Of a DNA stretch of 64,000 nucleotides, positions 51,956-60,995 are shown piece after piece. How positions within the stretch are numbered: the first letter of the stretch is position 1; each line of letters starts with the position of its first letter. Under the pieces are notes generated by a model. It did no database searches and was not told the origin of the DNA. It saw only the letters and a program-made list of their open reading frames with translations. The stretch is from Methylotenera_A sp046594915 (GTDB lineage Bacteria; Pseudomonadota; Gammaproteobacteria; Burkholderiales; Methylophilaceae). Both the position numbers and the translations under genes were made by a program. The stretch covers positions 5,623 to 69,622 of the forward strand of contig JBKJRC010000013.1 in assembly GCA_046594915.1 (NCBI GenBank), read 5' to 3'.

Positions 51956-53452
51956 ATGTTTAGCACGATTACCTTAGAAGAATTCAATGCGCTTAGCGCG
52001 CAGGGTTACAACCGCATTCCGCTGGTATTAGAGACTTTTGCAGATTTAGATACACCGCTGTCTTTATATCTCAAACTCGCCAATCAACCCTTTTCATATC
52101 TGCTCGAATCGGTGCAAGGCGGCGAACGTTTTGGTCGATATTCCATTATCGGATTGCCCGCCAAAACGCGAATTGTGGCATATGGCAATCAAATTCAAGT
52201 ACTAAACACTGACAATATCATCGAATCTTCATCCGACCTTAACCCGTTAGATTTCGTCAAAAACTATCAATCGCGTTTTAAAATTCCACCGCCGCATTTA
52301 ATGCAAAATCAACACCTGCCACGCTTTACTGGCGGCTTAGCTGGCTATTTTGGTTACGAAACAGTGCGTTATATCGAAAAGCGTTTAGCCAATACCAAAA
52401 AGCCAGACGCGATTGAAACGCCAGATATATTGTTAATGGTGTCTGAAGAATTGGCTGTCGTCGATAATCTAACTGGCAAACTATATTTTATTGTGTACAC
52501 CAATCCAAGTAACGCAAACGCCTACGAAAATGGACGGAATCGTTTAAGTGATTTGGTTAAAATGTTGCGCAAAACGGTGGCGATTCCTGCAGCAATTGCC
52601 AGTGAAAAATCAGTTGCTACCTCCGAATTTGGTGAAGATAATTTTAAAGCTGCTGTCAAGCGTGCGCAACAATACATTTTAGATGGCGACATTATGCAAG
52701 TGGTTTTAAGCCAGCGCATGTCGCAAACATTCAGCGCGCCGCCACTGTCTTTGTATCGCGCATTGCGTAGCTTAAATCCTTCGCCTTATATGTTTTATTA
52801 CGATATGGGCGATCATCATGTGGTTGGTGCATCGCCCGAGATTTTAGTGCGACTTGAAAATGGCACAGTGACTGCAAGGCCAATTGCAGGTACGCGCCCG
52901 CGCGGCAAAACGCGTGATGAAGATTTAGCGCTTTCAGTTGAATTATTAGCCGACCCAAAAGAGCGTGCCGAACATGTGCAGTTAATGGATCTCGGTCGCA
53001 ATGATGTGGGTCGCGTCGCTGTCACTGGCTCGGTAAAAGTCACCGATAATATGATGATAGAGCGTTACTCGCACGTGATGCATATTGTCAGTAACGTAGA
53101 AGGCAAACTCAAACCTGGCATGGATGCAATTGATGTGATTAAAGCCACCTTCCCCGCTGGCACGGTTTCGGGCGCACCTAAAGTGCGCGCCATGGAAATT
53201 ATTGATGAGTTGGAACCTAGCAAGCGCGGCATTTACGCAGGCGCCGTAGGTTATTTGGGATTTAATGGCGATATGGACGTAGCGATTGCCATTAGAACCG
53301 GCGTGATTAAAGATAATAAGCTTTACGTGCAGGCTGGCGCAGGTATTGTGGCAGATTCAGTGCCGCAATCGGAATGGATTGAAACACAGAATAAAGCACG
53401 TGCAGTATTGCGTGCGGCAGAATTGGTGCAGGCGGGGCTAGATCTTAATTAA
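51956..53452 (+). CDS. trpE: Anthranilate synthase component I
   Basis: Chorismate-using subunit of anthranilate synthase, 498 residues. The N-terminal feedback site LLESVQGGERFGRYSIIG has the conserved LLES. The chorismate-binding domain shows DIMQVVLSQRMSQTF, ARPIAGTRPRGKTRDED, DLGRNDVGRV and FPAGTVSGAPKVRAMEII. Ribosome site TTAGGA before ATG. The glutaminase partner trpG lies 2.8 kb downstream, past an unrelated signalling gene. Confidence 0.97.
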   Translation: MFSTITLEEFNALSAQGYNRIPLVLETFADLDTPLSLYLKLANQPFSYLLESVQGGERFGRYSIIGLPAKTRIVAYGNQIQVLNTDNIIESSSDLNPLDFVKNYQSRFKIPPPHLMQNQHLPRFTGGLAGYFGYETVRYIEKRLANTKKPDAIETPDILLMVSEELAVVDNLTGKLYFIVYTNPSNANAYENGRNRLSDLVKMLRKTVAIPAAIASEKSVATSEFGEDNFKAAVKRAQQYILDGDIMQVVLSQRMSQTFSAPPLSLYRALRSLNPSPYMFYYDMGDHHVVGASPEILVRLENGTVTARPIAGTRPRGKTRDEDLALSVELLADPKERAEHVQLMDLGRNDVGRVAVTGSVKVTDNMMIERYSHVMHIVSNVEGKLKPGMDAIDVIKATFPAGTVSGAPKVRAMEIIDELEPSKRGIYAGAVGYLGFNGDMDVAIAIRTGVIKDNKLYVQAGAGIVADSVPQSEWIETQNKARAVLRAAELVQAGLDLN

Positions 53453-53612
53453 TTTAAGTATTAACTAATTGAGGCCCTAACTTAAGTCAGTTTTTAGCTT
53501 AGAATTAGTGTTAACTTTGCTCGATCTTAACTTATATTTTCAGTAGTTATCGCTTCATGGGCAAAAGCTTAATGAAATCGGGTTGGCATAAAATGAATGC
53601 AACGTCACGACC

Positions 53613-56207
53613 ATGTTCAAGCACATGAATATGCTCACACACATGAATTCAGGCGCAAGCAGATTTTTGCTTGTGGCACTCGCCTATTTTATAACGGCTA
53701 AACTCGGCTTAATGGTGCCGTATAAAGAATCGGTTGCGACCTTAATCTGGTTGCCGACAGGTATTGCTGTCGGTGCAATCATGCGCTTAGGCAAAATCAG
53801 CCTACCTGCTATTTTTGTAGCTGCTCTCTTTGTTAACCTGTCCGTTGGATTATCCTTTGTGGCCGCAATAGGTATTGCATGCGGCAATACCGCTGCGCCT
53901 TTGTTAACCGCTTATTTGTTGCAAAAATTTCACTTTAATCACGCTTTAATTAAACAACGCGATATTGGTTTAATGCTCGGCATGGCCACTTTGGGCATGT
54001 TGATTTCAGCCATTGGCGGCACGCTGTCTTTATGGTTAAGTGGCTCAATTTCGTCAGATCATTTAACCAGAATATGGTTTGTGTGGTGGGCAGGCGACAC
54101 GATAGGTGTATTGCTGGCGCTGCCTTTGGTGCTTAATATCCGCAAACAAAACCTGCACATCAGCATGCGTCAACTGTATCAATTAATGGTTTGGGTTATT
54201 TTATTTGTATTGTGCGAACTATTGATTTCTGCGTTGGTACCCAGCTTAGATAAACAATTCGTGTTGTCACTATTTTTAATATTGCCTGCACTAGTTTGGG
54301 CTACGATGAATTTTGGTATTGTGGGTGGCTCGCTGGCGGTAATTGTGTTATCTGTTGTTGGCGTAATAATCGCCTCATACGGTAATGGCTCTTTTTATAG
54401 CATTGAGGCAGGCGAAGGCACCTTTTCGCTATGGATGTTTATGGTCACTCTGGTGGTCATTATGTTAATGATTTCAGTATTACAATCGGAACGCAATTCA
54501 GTAGAGGCGGCTTTACGCAACAAATCTAAACAACTGCGCGCGGTGATTGATGGCGCTTTAGACGGCATTATCACCATTGACCAAAGCGGTGCTTTGGTCG
54601 AATTTAACCCCGCGGCAGAGCGTATTTTTGGCTACACAAAACAGCAGGTAATTGGTAAAAAGTTGTCCGATATGATTATTCCGCCCAATTCACGGCATGC
54701 ACACAATACTAAACATCGTGAGTTTGTATTAACGGGCAAAAAACATATTTTTGATAAACGTATCGAACTAACTGCCATGCGCGCGGATGGCTCTGAGTTT
54801 CCTGTGGAGTTAACCATTACTTCGTTACAACAAGATGGCGCATCTTTGGTCACTGGATTTATTCGCGATATTTCCCAACAGAAAAAAGCCCAGCAGGAAA
54901 TTGAAAATTTCGCCTACTACGATACGCTGACTGGCCTGCCCAATCGTCGCTTATTAATCGACCGCTTTCAGCGCGCGTCAGTCAGCAGCAAGCGTTCAAA
55001 AACCCATTGCGCACTAATTTTCGCCGATTTAGATCACTTTAAGCTGTTAAACGATACCAAAGGCCATAATGCAGGCGACCTTTTATTGATTGAAGTGGCT
55101 AATCGGATTCAGCAAACCGTCAGGGCGGGTGACACGGTTGCACGTTTAAGTGGCGATGAGTTTGTGGTTATTATCGAAAATTTGGATGGCTTAGCCAACA
55201 TTGCTTACAGCCAAGCCACCGAAGTGGCGCAAAAGTTGCTGATGGAATTAAATAGAAGCTATCAATTAGATTTGTTTGAATTTAACACCACCGCCAGCCT
55301 TGGTGTGACTTTATTCGATGGCGATCAGTTTAGTTTTGAGGACCATTTAAGACATGCGGATACGGCCATGTATCAAGCCAAAACCGCAGGACGCAATACA
55401 TTTCGCTTTTATGATGAATTAACACTGGAAAATGTTGAACGCAGTTTTGCGTTAGAATCTGCCCTGCATTCTGCGTTGCAAAATGCAGAGTTTTATGTGC
55501 TTTATCAGAGCATTGTTCATGCAGAGCAAGAAATTATTGCGGCCGAAGTATTGTTAAGATGGGATCATCCAACATTGGGTCTGATTGGCCCAGACGAATT
55601 TATTCCAATTGCAGAGAAAAATAACCACTTTATTAAAATTGGGCATTGGGTGCTGGAGCAAGCCTGCAAACAGCTTAAAACATGGGAAAGCTCAGCTAAA
55701 TTAAGTAAAATCAGACTCTCGGTTAATATCAGCGCTAAACAATTTTTGTATGTCCATTTTATTCAAGAGTTGCGCGATATTATTACCAATACTGGTATTA
55801 ACCCAGATTTTTTGAAACTGGAACTGACTGAAACCGCGGTGATTGATAATATTGACGATGTAATTAGCAAATTTAAGCTGCTCAAAACGCTTGGCGTGAG
55901 AATTGCGTTGGATGATTTTGGTATGGGCAATTCTTCATTGGTGTACTTGAAAAAACTGCCTGTGACACAGATTAAAATCGATCGCTCATTTGTCAATGAT
56001 ATGCTGGCAGATTCGAATGATGCTGCCATCATACAAATGATTTTAGCGATTGGAAAAACCATTCAATGCAATATCGTTGCCCTAGGCATCGAAACCGTCG
56101 AACAATTTGAACTGCTGAAAGAATTTGGTTGCCATTATTTTCAGGGATACTATTTTAGCAAGCCGATTTCCGCTGATCAGTTTGAAAAAATAGTTGAATC
56201 TCATTAA
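53613..56207 (+). CDS. MASE1-PAS-GGDEF-EAL cyclic-di-GMP protein inside the trp gene cluster
   Basis: Membrane signalling protein of 864 residues. The MASE1 sensor (about 15-295) has about eight membrane helices (ATLIWLPTGIAVGAIMRLG, FVWWAGDTIGVLLALPL). A PAS domain (about 310-425) follows. The GGDEF domain (about 435-600) has SGDEF in place of GGDEF and an RxxD inhibition site (RAGD) five residues before. The EAL domain (about 610-860) has EVLLR, LTETAV, DDFGMG and KIDRSF. Both activities are possible. Several in-frame ATGs make the exact start uncertain. It sits between trpE and trpG on the same strand, 160 and 60 bp away. Confidence 0.92.
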   Translation: MFKHMNMLTHMNSGASRFLLVALAYFITAKLGLMVPYKESVATLIWLPTGIAVGAIMRLGKISLPAIFVAALFVNLSVGLSFVAAIGIACGNTAAPLLTAYLLQKFHFNHALIKQRDIGLMLGMATLGMLISAIGGTLSLWLSGSISSDHLTRIWFVWWAGDTIGVLLALPLVLNIRKQNLHISMRQLYQLMVWVILFVLCELLISALVPSLDKQFVLSLFLILPALVWATMNFGIVGGSLAVIVLSVVGVIIASYGNGSFYSIEAGEGTFSLWMFMVTLVVIMLMISVLQSERNSVEAALRNKSKQLRAVIDGALDGIITIDQSGALVEFNPAAERIFGYTKQQVIGKKLSDMIIPPNSRHAHNTKHREFVLTGKKHIFDKRIELTAMRADGSEFPVELTITSLQQDGASLVTGFIRDISQQKKAQQEIENFAYYDTLTGLPNRRLLIDRFQRASVSSKRSKTHCALIFADLDHFKLLNDTKGHNAGDLLLIEVANRIQQTVRAGDTVARLSGDEFVVIIENLDGLANIAYSQATEVAQKLLMELNRSYQLDLFEFNTTASLGVTLFDGDQFSFEDHLRHADTAMYQAKTAGRNTFRFYDELTLENVERSFALESALHSALQNAEFYVLYQSIVHAEQEIIAAEVLLRWDHPTLGLIGPDEFIPIAEKNNHFIKIGHWVLEQACKQLKTWESSAKLSKIRLSVNISAKQFLYVHFIQELRDIITNTGINPDFLKLELTETAVIDNIDDVISKFKLLKTLGVRIALDDFGMGNSSLVYLKKLPVTQIKIDRSFVNDMLADSNDAAIIQMILAIGKTIQCNIVALGIETVEQFELLKEFGCHYFQGYYFSKPISADQFEKIVESH

Positions 56208-56267
56208 AGTCGTTTAAGCTAACTAAAATTAAATACCGCATACTATTAACAGAATGATAAAGCCAAT

Positions 56268-56849
56268 ATGTTACTGATGATCGATAACTACGATTCTTTT
56301 ACTTACAACCTTGTTCAATATTTAGGCGAACTTGGGCAAGACGTGCAGGTTTATCGCAACGATGAAATTGATTTAGCCACCATCAAAAAGTTAAATCCGC
56401 GTCATATCGTCATTTCACCAGGTCCATGCACACCAAACGAGGCAGGCATCAGTGTGCCGTTAATTCATGAATTTTCCGGCAAAATTCCCTTGCTGGGCGT
56501 CTGTTTAGGCCATCAAAGTATCGGCCAGGCGTTTGGCGGACGCATTATAAAAGCGCAAACCTTAATGCACGGTAAAACATCGCTTATTCATCACACCAAT
56601 AGTGGTGTGTTTAAAGATTTACCTAATCCCTACACCGCAACGCGCTATCATTCGCTGGCAATTGAGTGTGCAACCATGCCAGATTGTTTGGAAATTACCG
56701 CATGGACGCAAGATGAAGACGGCAATTTTGGCGAAATCATGGGTGTAAAGCATAAAACCTTGTCTGTGGAAGGCGTGCAATTTCATCCAGAATCGGTATT
56801 AACTGAACACGGCCACGCGCTACTAGATAATTTTTTGAAGGCATATTGA
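56268..56849 (+). CDS. trpG: Anthranilate synthase component II (glutamine amidotransferase)
   Basis: Class I glutamine amidotransferase supplying ammonia to TrpE; 193 residues. Starts MLLMIDNYDSFTYNLVQYLG. Catalytic triad: Cys in LLGVCLGHQSIGQAFGG, and His/Glu in VEGVQFHPESVLTEHG. The oxyanion HIVISPGPCTPNEAG is conserved. The stop overlaps the trpD start by 4 bp. In other bacteria this subunit can be shared with PabB. Confidence 0.96.
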   Translation: MLLMIDNYDSFTYNLVQYLGELGQDVQVYRNDEIDLATIKKLNPRHIVISPGPCTPNEAGISVPLIHEFSGKIPLLGVCLGHQSIGQAFGGRIIKAQTLMHGKTSLIHHTNSGVFKDLPNPYTATRYHSLAIECATMPDCLEITAWTQDEDGNFGEIMGVKHKTLSVEGVQFHPESVLTEHGHALLDNFLKAY

Positions 56850-57883
56850 GTGCAATGCCGCTAATACAATATAAACAGGCACTAGAGGTTATATTAACCC
56901 GTCAGGATTTAAGCCGCGCCGAGATGTTAAGCATTATGCAGCAAGTGATGCAGGGTGAACTTACGCCCGTGCAAATTGCTGGTTTCTTAATTGCCTTGCG
57001 CGCAAAAGGCGAAAGTGTCGATGAAATCACCGCCGCCGCAACCGTGATGCGCGAGTTATCCACCAAAGTCGACATCGATGACAAAACTCACTTAATTGAT
57101 ACCTGCGGCACTGGCGGCGATGGCATTCAAACGTTTAATGTATCTACCGTTTCCGCTTTTGTAGCGGCGGCGGCGGGTGCAAAAGTTGCCAAACATGGCG
57201 GGCGCTCGGTTTCATCCACTTGTGGCAGTGCCGATGTGCTGGAAGCGCTTGGTGTGAACGTTAACTTAACGCCTGAACAAGTGGCCAATTGCGTCAATAC
57301 AATTGGCATTGGCTTTATGTTTGCGCCCAATCATCACAGCGCCATGAAATATTCTGCGCCCGTTAGGCGCGAATTGGGCGTACGCACCTTGTTTAATTTG
57401 CTTGGTCCGTTGACCAACCCAGCCAACGCTAAACGTCAAGTAATGGGTGTTTTTAAGCAAGAGTTAACCTTAACGCTGGCAAAAGTACTGCAAAATTTGG
57501 GCTCAGAACATGTTTTAGTGGTGCATGGCAAAGACGGCATGGATGAAATCTCTTTCACGGGCGATACGTTTGTGGCTGAATTAAAAAATGGTCAAATCAA
57601 CCAATATAAACTTAACCCAACCCAATTTGGATTAGGTTTACACGAACTAAAAAGCATACAAGTACAAAATGCAGATGAATCAAAAGCCATGATTTTGGCA
57701 GTACTTAACGGTCAAAAAGACGGTAAAAAAGGCGCTGCACGAGAAATTGTATTAATGAATGCAGGTGCAGCGATTTACGTGGCTGGTTTGGCGGATAACT
57801 TGCAAGCAGGCATTGAAAAAGCCGGCTTAGTCATTGATAGCGGCCAAGCACTAGCCAAACTTGAGGCACTTAAATCTGTTTAA
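56846..57883 (+). CDS. trpD: Anthranilate phosphoribosyltransferase
   Basis: Transfers phosphoribosyl to anthranilate; 345 residues. Motifs: DTCGTGGDGIQTFNVSTVSA, KHGGRSVSSTCGSADVLEALG, FMFAPNHHSAMK and RTLFNLLGPLTNPA. The start is TTG 56846, with GAAGG four bases upstream and the trpG stop overlapping; ATG 56855 is an alternative with poorer spacing. Followed by a DUF3465 gene and trpC. Confidence 0.96.
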   Translation: MSAMPLIQYKQALEVILTRQDLSRAEMLSIMQQVMQGELTPVQIAGFLIALRAKGESVDEITAAATVMRELSTKVDIDDKTHLIDTCGTGGDGIQTFNVSTVSAFVAAAAGAKVAKHGGRSVSSTCGSADVLEALGVNVNLTPEQVANCVNTIGIGFMFAPNHHSAMKYSAPVRRELGVRTLFNLLGPLTNPANAKRQVMGVFKQELTLTLAKVLQNLGSEHVLVVHGKDGMDEISFTGDTFVAELKNGQINQYKLNPTQFGLGLHELKSIQVQNADESKAMILAVLNGQKDGKKGAAREIVLMNAGAAIYVAGLADNLQAGIEKAGLVIDSGQALAKLEALKSV

Positions 57884-57884
57884 T

Positions 57885-58430
57885 ATGTTGCTAGCTTCTC
57901 TAAAAAATATTAGTTATATATTCATATTGTTAGTAAGTGCTTGCTCACAAAATAACCCGTCTATTGAGTCAGATAGTGTTAAACAATCCGCAACAGCCGT
58001 TAAATCGCTAACACAGACATTGCAGTTAAAATCATTAGTTGATCATGCACCCAGTTTAACTAAAGATGAATTACCTGCAACAAGATTAACTGAACCTAAT
58101 CTGCGTAAGGTTAATGCATTATTTCATGCCAAAATTAGTGATGTTCAGGTGGAGGATAGTGGCAAGGTGATTAAAATTCTGCCAGATGATAATCACGGTT
58201 CGCGTCACCAAAAATTTTTAGTCAAAATGGCAACTGGGCAGACTTTGTTGTTTGCGCATAATATTGATTTAGCAACACGCATTGCCGATATTCAAATTGG
58301 TGATGCAATTAGCTTCCGCGGCGAATACGTCTACAACCCAAAAGGTGGCATCGTGCATTGGACACATCGCGACCCGCAAGGCAAACACTTTGGCGGTTGG
58401 ATCAAACACAACGGCCACACTTATCAATAA
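57885..58430 (+). CDS. DUF3465 lipoprotein
   Basis: Exported protein of 181 residues from ATG 57885, 1 bp after the trpD stop; a longer frame from 57861 overlaps trpD. Lipobox-like LLVSACSQ gives a lipidated Cys near residue 20. The DUF3465 domain is clear: KVIKILPDDNHGSRHQKFLV, LLFAHNIDLATRI and KGGIVHWTHRDPQGKHFGGW. It may be an OB-type nucleic-acid or ligand fold; function unknown. Position between trpD and trpC suggests co-transcription, not a role in Trp synthesis. Confidence 0.88.
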   Translation: MLLASLKNISYIFILLVSACSQNNPSIESDSVKQSATAVKSLTQTLQLKSLVDHAPSLTKDELPATRLTEPNLRKVNALFHAKISDVQVEDSGKVIKILPDDNHGSRHQKFLVKMATGQTLLFAHNIDLATRIADIQIGDAISFRGEYVYNPKGGIVHWTHRDPQGKHFGGWIKHNGHTYQ

Positions 58431-58457
58431 ACATTTCATCAATAGTTAACCACAAAT

Positions 58458-59246
58458 ATGAGCGATATTTTAAATAAAATTTTAGCCACAAAAATAGTGG
58501 AAATTGCAACCGCAAAAACTAAGCTGCCAATACAAGATGTGAAAAATCTGGCTTTAGCGCAAGCAAAACCACGCGATTTTTTAGGTGCTATTCGCACTAA
58601 AATAACGGCAGGTAACGCCGCAGTGATTGCCGAAATCAAAAAAGCCAGCCCTTCTAAAGGCGTGATTCGCGCTGATTTTAATGCAGCAGAAATCGCTAAA
58701 AGCTATGAAAATGGCGGCGCAGCGTGTTTGTCAGTGCTCACGGACACAGAATACTTTCAAGGCAATAGCGACTATTTAAAACAAGCGCGTGCCGCTTGTA
58801 ATTTGCCTGTGCTGCGTAAAGATTTTATGATTGATACCTATCAAGTCTACGAAGCGCGCGCCATGGGTGCCGATTGTATCCTGCTGATTGTGGCGGCACT
58901 TGAGCTAAATCAAATGCGCGCACTGGAAAAAGTGGCGCATGAATTGGGCATGGCGGTGTTAGTGGAGGTGCATGATGGCGACGAGTTAGAGCTTGCATTG
59001 CAACTTGAAACGCCGCTGGTGGGCATTAATAATCGCAATTTACGCACTTTTGACGTCACTCTGCAAACAACGCTGGGCCTGCTCAATAATTTGCCAGATG
59101 ATCGTATTATTGTCACCGAATCGGGTATTTTTAATGTTGAAGATGTTAAATTGATGCGCGATAACAATGTACAAACATTTTTAGTCGGTGAGGCATTTAT
59201 GCGGCAAGACGACCCAGGCGCTGAACTTGCCAAGGTTTTTGGGTAA
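58458..59246 (+). CDS. trpC: Indole-3-glycerol phosphate synthase
   Basis: TIM-barrel enzyme of 262 residues. Catalytic Lys and phosphate motifs: AVIAEIKKASPSKGVIR, VLRKDFMIDTYQVYEARAMG (catalytic Lys), VEVHDGDELELAL, GINNRNLRTFDV and IIVTESGIF. Stand-alone, not fused to TrpF. trpF, trpB and trpA are not in the window. hemB follows after 50 bp. Confidence 0.97.
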   Translation: MSDILNKILATKIVEIATAKTKLPIQDVKNLALAQAKPRDFLGAIRTKITAGNAAVIAEIKKASPSKGVIRADFNAAEIAKSYENGGAACLSVLTDTEYFQGNSDYLKQARAACNLPVLRKDFMIDTYQVYEARAMGADCILLIVAALELNQMRALEKVAHELGMAVLVEVHDGDELELALQLETPLVGINNRNLRTFDVTLQTTLGLLNNLPDDRIIVTESGIFNVEDVKLMRDNNVQTFLVGEAFMRQDDPGAELAKVFG

Positions 59247-59296
59247 GATTTTTAAGTAAGCAGTTTCAGTAAGTATTTGCATAAAGGATTCAACCC

Positions 59297-60286
59297 ATGA
59301 GCTATCCATATTCCCGCCCGCGTCGTATGCGTAAAGATGAATTTACGCGCCGCTTAATGCGCGAAAATGTACTAACCAGCAATGATTTAATCTACCCAGT
59401 TTTTGTGTTAGATGGCGAGAATCGTATAGAAGAAATCGCTTCCATGCCGGGCGTAACACGGCAAACTATTGATGTGTTACTGAAAACCGCGGGTGAATGT
59501 GTCGCGCTTGGCATTCCTTTACTAGCGCTTTTTCCAGTGGTTGATGCAAAATTTAAAAGCTTGGATGCAGCAGAAGCGTTTAACAAAAATGGCTTGGTGC
59601 AACGCGCAGTTAATGCATTAAAAGCGGCCTATCCGCAACTAGGTGTTATGACGGATGTGGCATTAGATCCATATACCACGCATGGCCAAGATGGCTTGAT
59701 TGATGACAGTGGCTATGTGCTTAACGATGAAACCATAGAAGTATTGGTCAAACAAGCCATATCACATGCACAAGCGGGTGCCGATATTGTCGCGCCCAGC
59801 GATATGATGGATGGCCGTATTGGACAGATCCGTGAAGCTTTAGAAAGCACGCACAATATTCACACCAAAATTTTGGCGTATTCTGCTAAATATGCATCTG
59901 CCTTTTATGGCCCATTTCGCGATGCAGTTGGCTCGGCTGGCAACTTAGGTTCTGGCAATAAATATACGTATCAAATGGACCCTGCCAACTCGAATGAAGC
60001 CATGACTGAGGTCGCACTGGATATTTCTGAGGGCGCAGACATGGTCATGGTAAAGCCTGGTATGCCGTATCTGGATATCGTGCGCCGTGTCAAAGAACAA
60101 TTTGGGGTGCCAACTTTTGCGTATCAAGTCAGCGGCGAATACGCCATGCTAAAAGCCGCCGCACAAAATGGCTGGCTAGATGAAAAAGCTTGTGTATTAG
60201 AAAGTTTATTAGCGTTTAAACGTGCGGGAGCAGATGCGATTTTGACGTATTTTGCGATGGATGTGGCGAGATGGTTAAAAAATTAG
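59297..60286 (+). CDS. hemB: Delta-aminolevulinic acid dehydratase (porphobilinogen synthase)
   Basis: Condenses two 5-aminolevulinate to porphobilinogen; 329 residues. The Schiff-base lysines are in ILAYSAKYASAFYGPFRDA and in DMVMVKPGMPYLDI. The metal site near residues 118-132 reads DVALDPYTTHGQDGLI, which lacks the zinc-binding triple Cys and points to the Mg-dependent type. SAGNLGSGNKYTYQMDPAN is typical. Ribosome site AAAGGA. The gene lies 50 bp after trpC on the same strand. Confidence 0.97.
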   Translation: MSYPYSRPRRMRKDEFTRRLMRENVLTSNDLIYPVFVLDGENRIEEIASMPGVTRQTIDVLLKTAGECVALGIPLLALFPVVDAKFKSLDAAEAFNKNGLVQRAVNALKAAYPQLGVMTDVALDPYTTHGQDGLIDDSGYVLNDETIEVLVKQAISHAQAGADIVAPSDMMDGRIGQIREALESTHNIHTKILAYSAKYASAFYGPFRDAVGSAGNLGSGNKYTYQMDPANSNEAMTEVALDISEGADMVMVKPGMPYLDIVRRVKEQFGVPTFAYQVSGEYAMLKAAAQNGWLDEKACVLESLLAFKRAGADAILTYFAMDVARWLKN

Positions 60287-60369
60287 GCAAATTTAATGGC
60301 TAAGTCGCTTAACTACCAGTTGATTCAGTGTACTTAACACTTAAAAATCATTAAAAAATAAGCAAAAAC

Positions 60370-60987
60370 TTAAATTAACGCCTGCAGCTCAGCAATATCG
60401 ATTCGCTCCGCATTACTACCATCGCTGGCTTTTTTGGTAGCAATACGCAAATCATCTACGTCAAATACACTTAATTTTTGCACACCAAATTCAGTTTCCA
60501 AAGTGAAAACTGGCACACTTTTACGCACTTTATCTTTTTTATCTTTACTGGGCTTATCCGATAATCGATAGGCTTTTTCGCTACTTTCAAATGGAATTTG
60601 CATATTGAGCAAAAACATTTCCACCTCTTTTGCGCTATCTGCAAATAAATGTATATTGGTTTGCGCGAATTTTCCTGCAGTGCCATCTAACACACTACCC
60701 GTTAAATGTGGATTAAAACGCTCAAAAATTTGCATGGTAATTAATGCGGCTTTACGTAGCTTCGCTAGTTCCAGCGGTTGCTCATCGGCGTTATAAATTT
60801 CATGGTAAAGTCTAATTTCTTCTTCAATTTCGGCATTGGTGGGTAAAACGCTATTTTCGCTAATGCCAAGTTGCTTGCCCGCTTTTTTCTTTGCATAGGC
60901 AAAGTCGTTAATACCATCTTCGGCCATCATGCGGGCGGCTTGCTGGGCAATCATCTGCCGCATATGATCTTGATTTTCGCGCGCCAT
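60370..60987 (-). CDS. Conserved betaproteobacterial nucleotidyltransferase-like protein
   Basis: Cytosolic protein of 205 residues. The part LTGSVLDGTAGKFAQTNIHL at about 95-115, followed by FADSAKEVEMFLLNMQIPFE, resembles a nucleotidyltransferase (Pol-beta type) fold with loss of some catalytic acidic residues. Residues 1-90 are helical. The family is widespread in Betaproteobacteria with no known function. It is 8 bp downstream of mrcA on the same strand, so it may be co-transcribed. Confidence 0.7.
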   Translation of the reverse strand: MARENQDHMRQMIAQQAARMMAEDGINDFAYAKKKAGKQLGISENSVLPTNAEIEEEIRLYHEIYNADEQPLELAKLRKAALITMQIFERFNPHLTGSVLDGTAGKFAQTNIHLFADSAKEVEMFLLNMQIPFESSEKAYRLSDKPSKDKKDKVRKSVPVFTLETEFGVQKLSVFDVDDLRIATKKASDGSNAERIDIAELQALI

Positions 60988-60995
60988 GCTAAATG

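Noticed and set aside
53453..53612. Several TTAACTT/CTTAAG words between trpE and the MASE1 gene
   Set aside because: Spacing is irregular and such words are common in AT-rich gaps here, unlike the exact 16-bp period before rpe.
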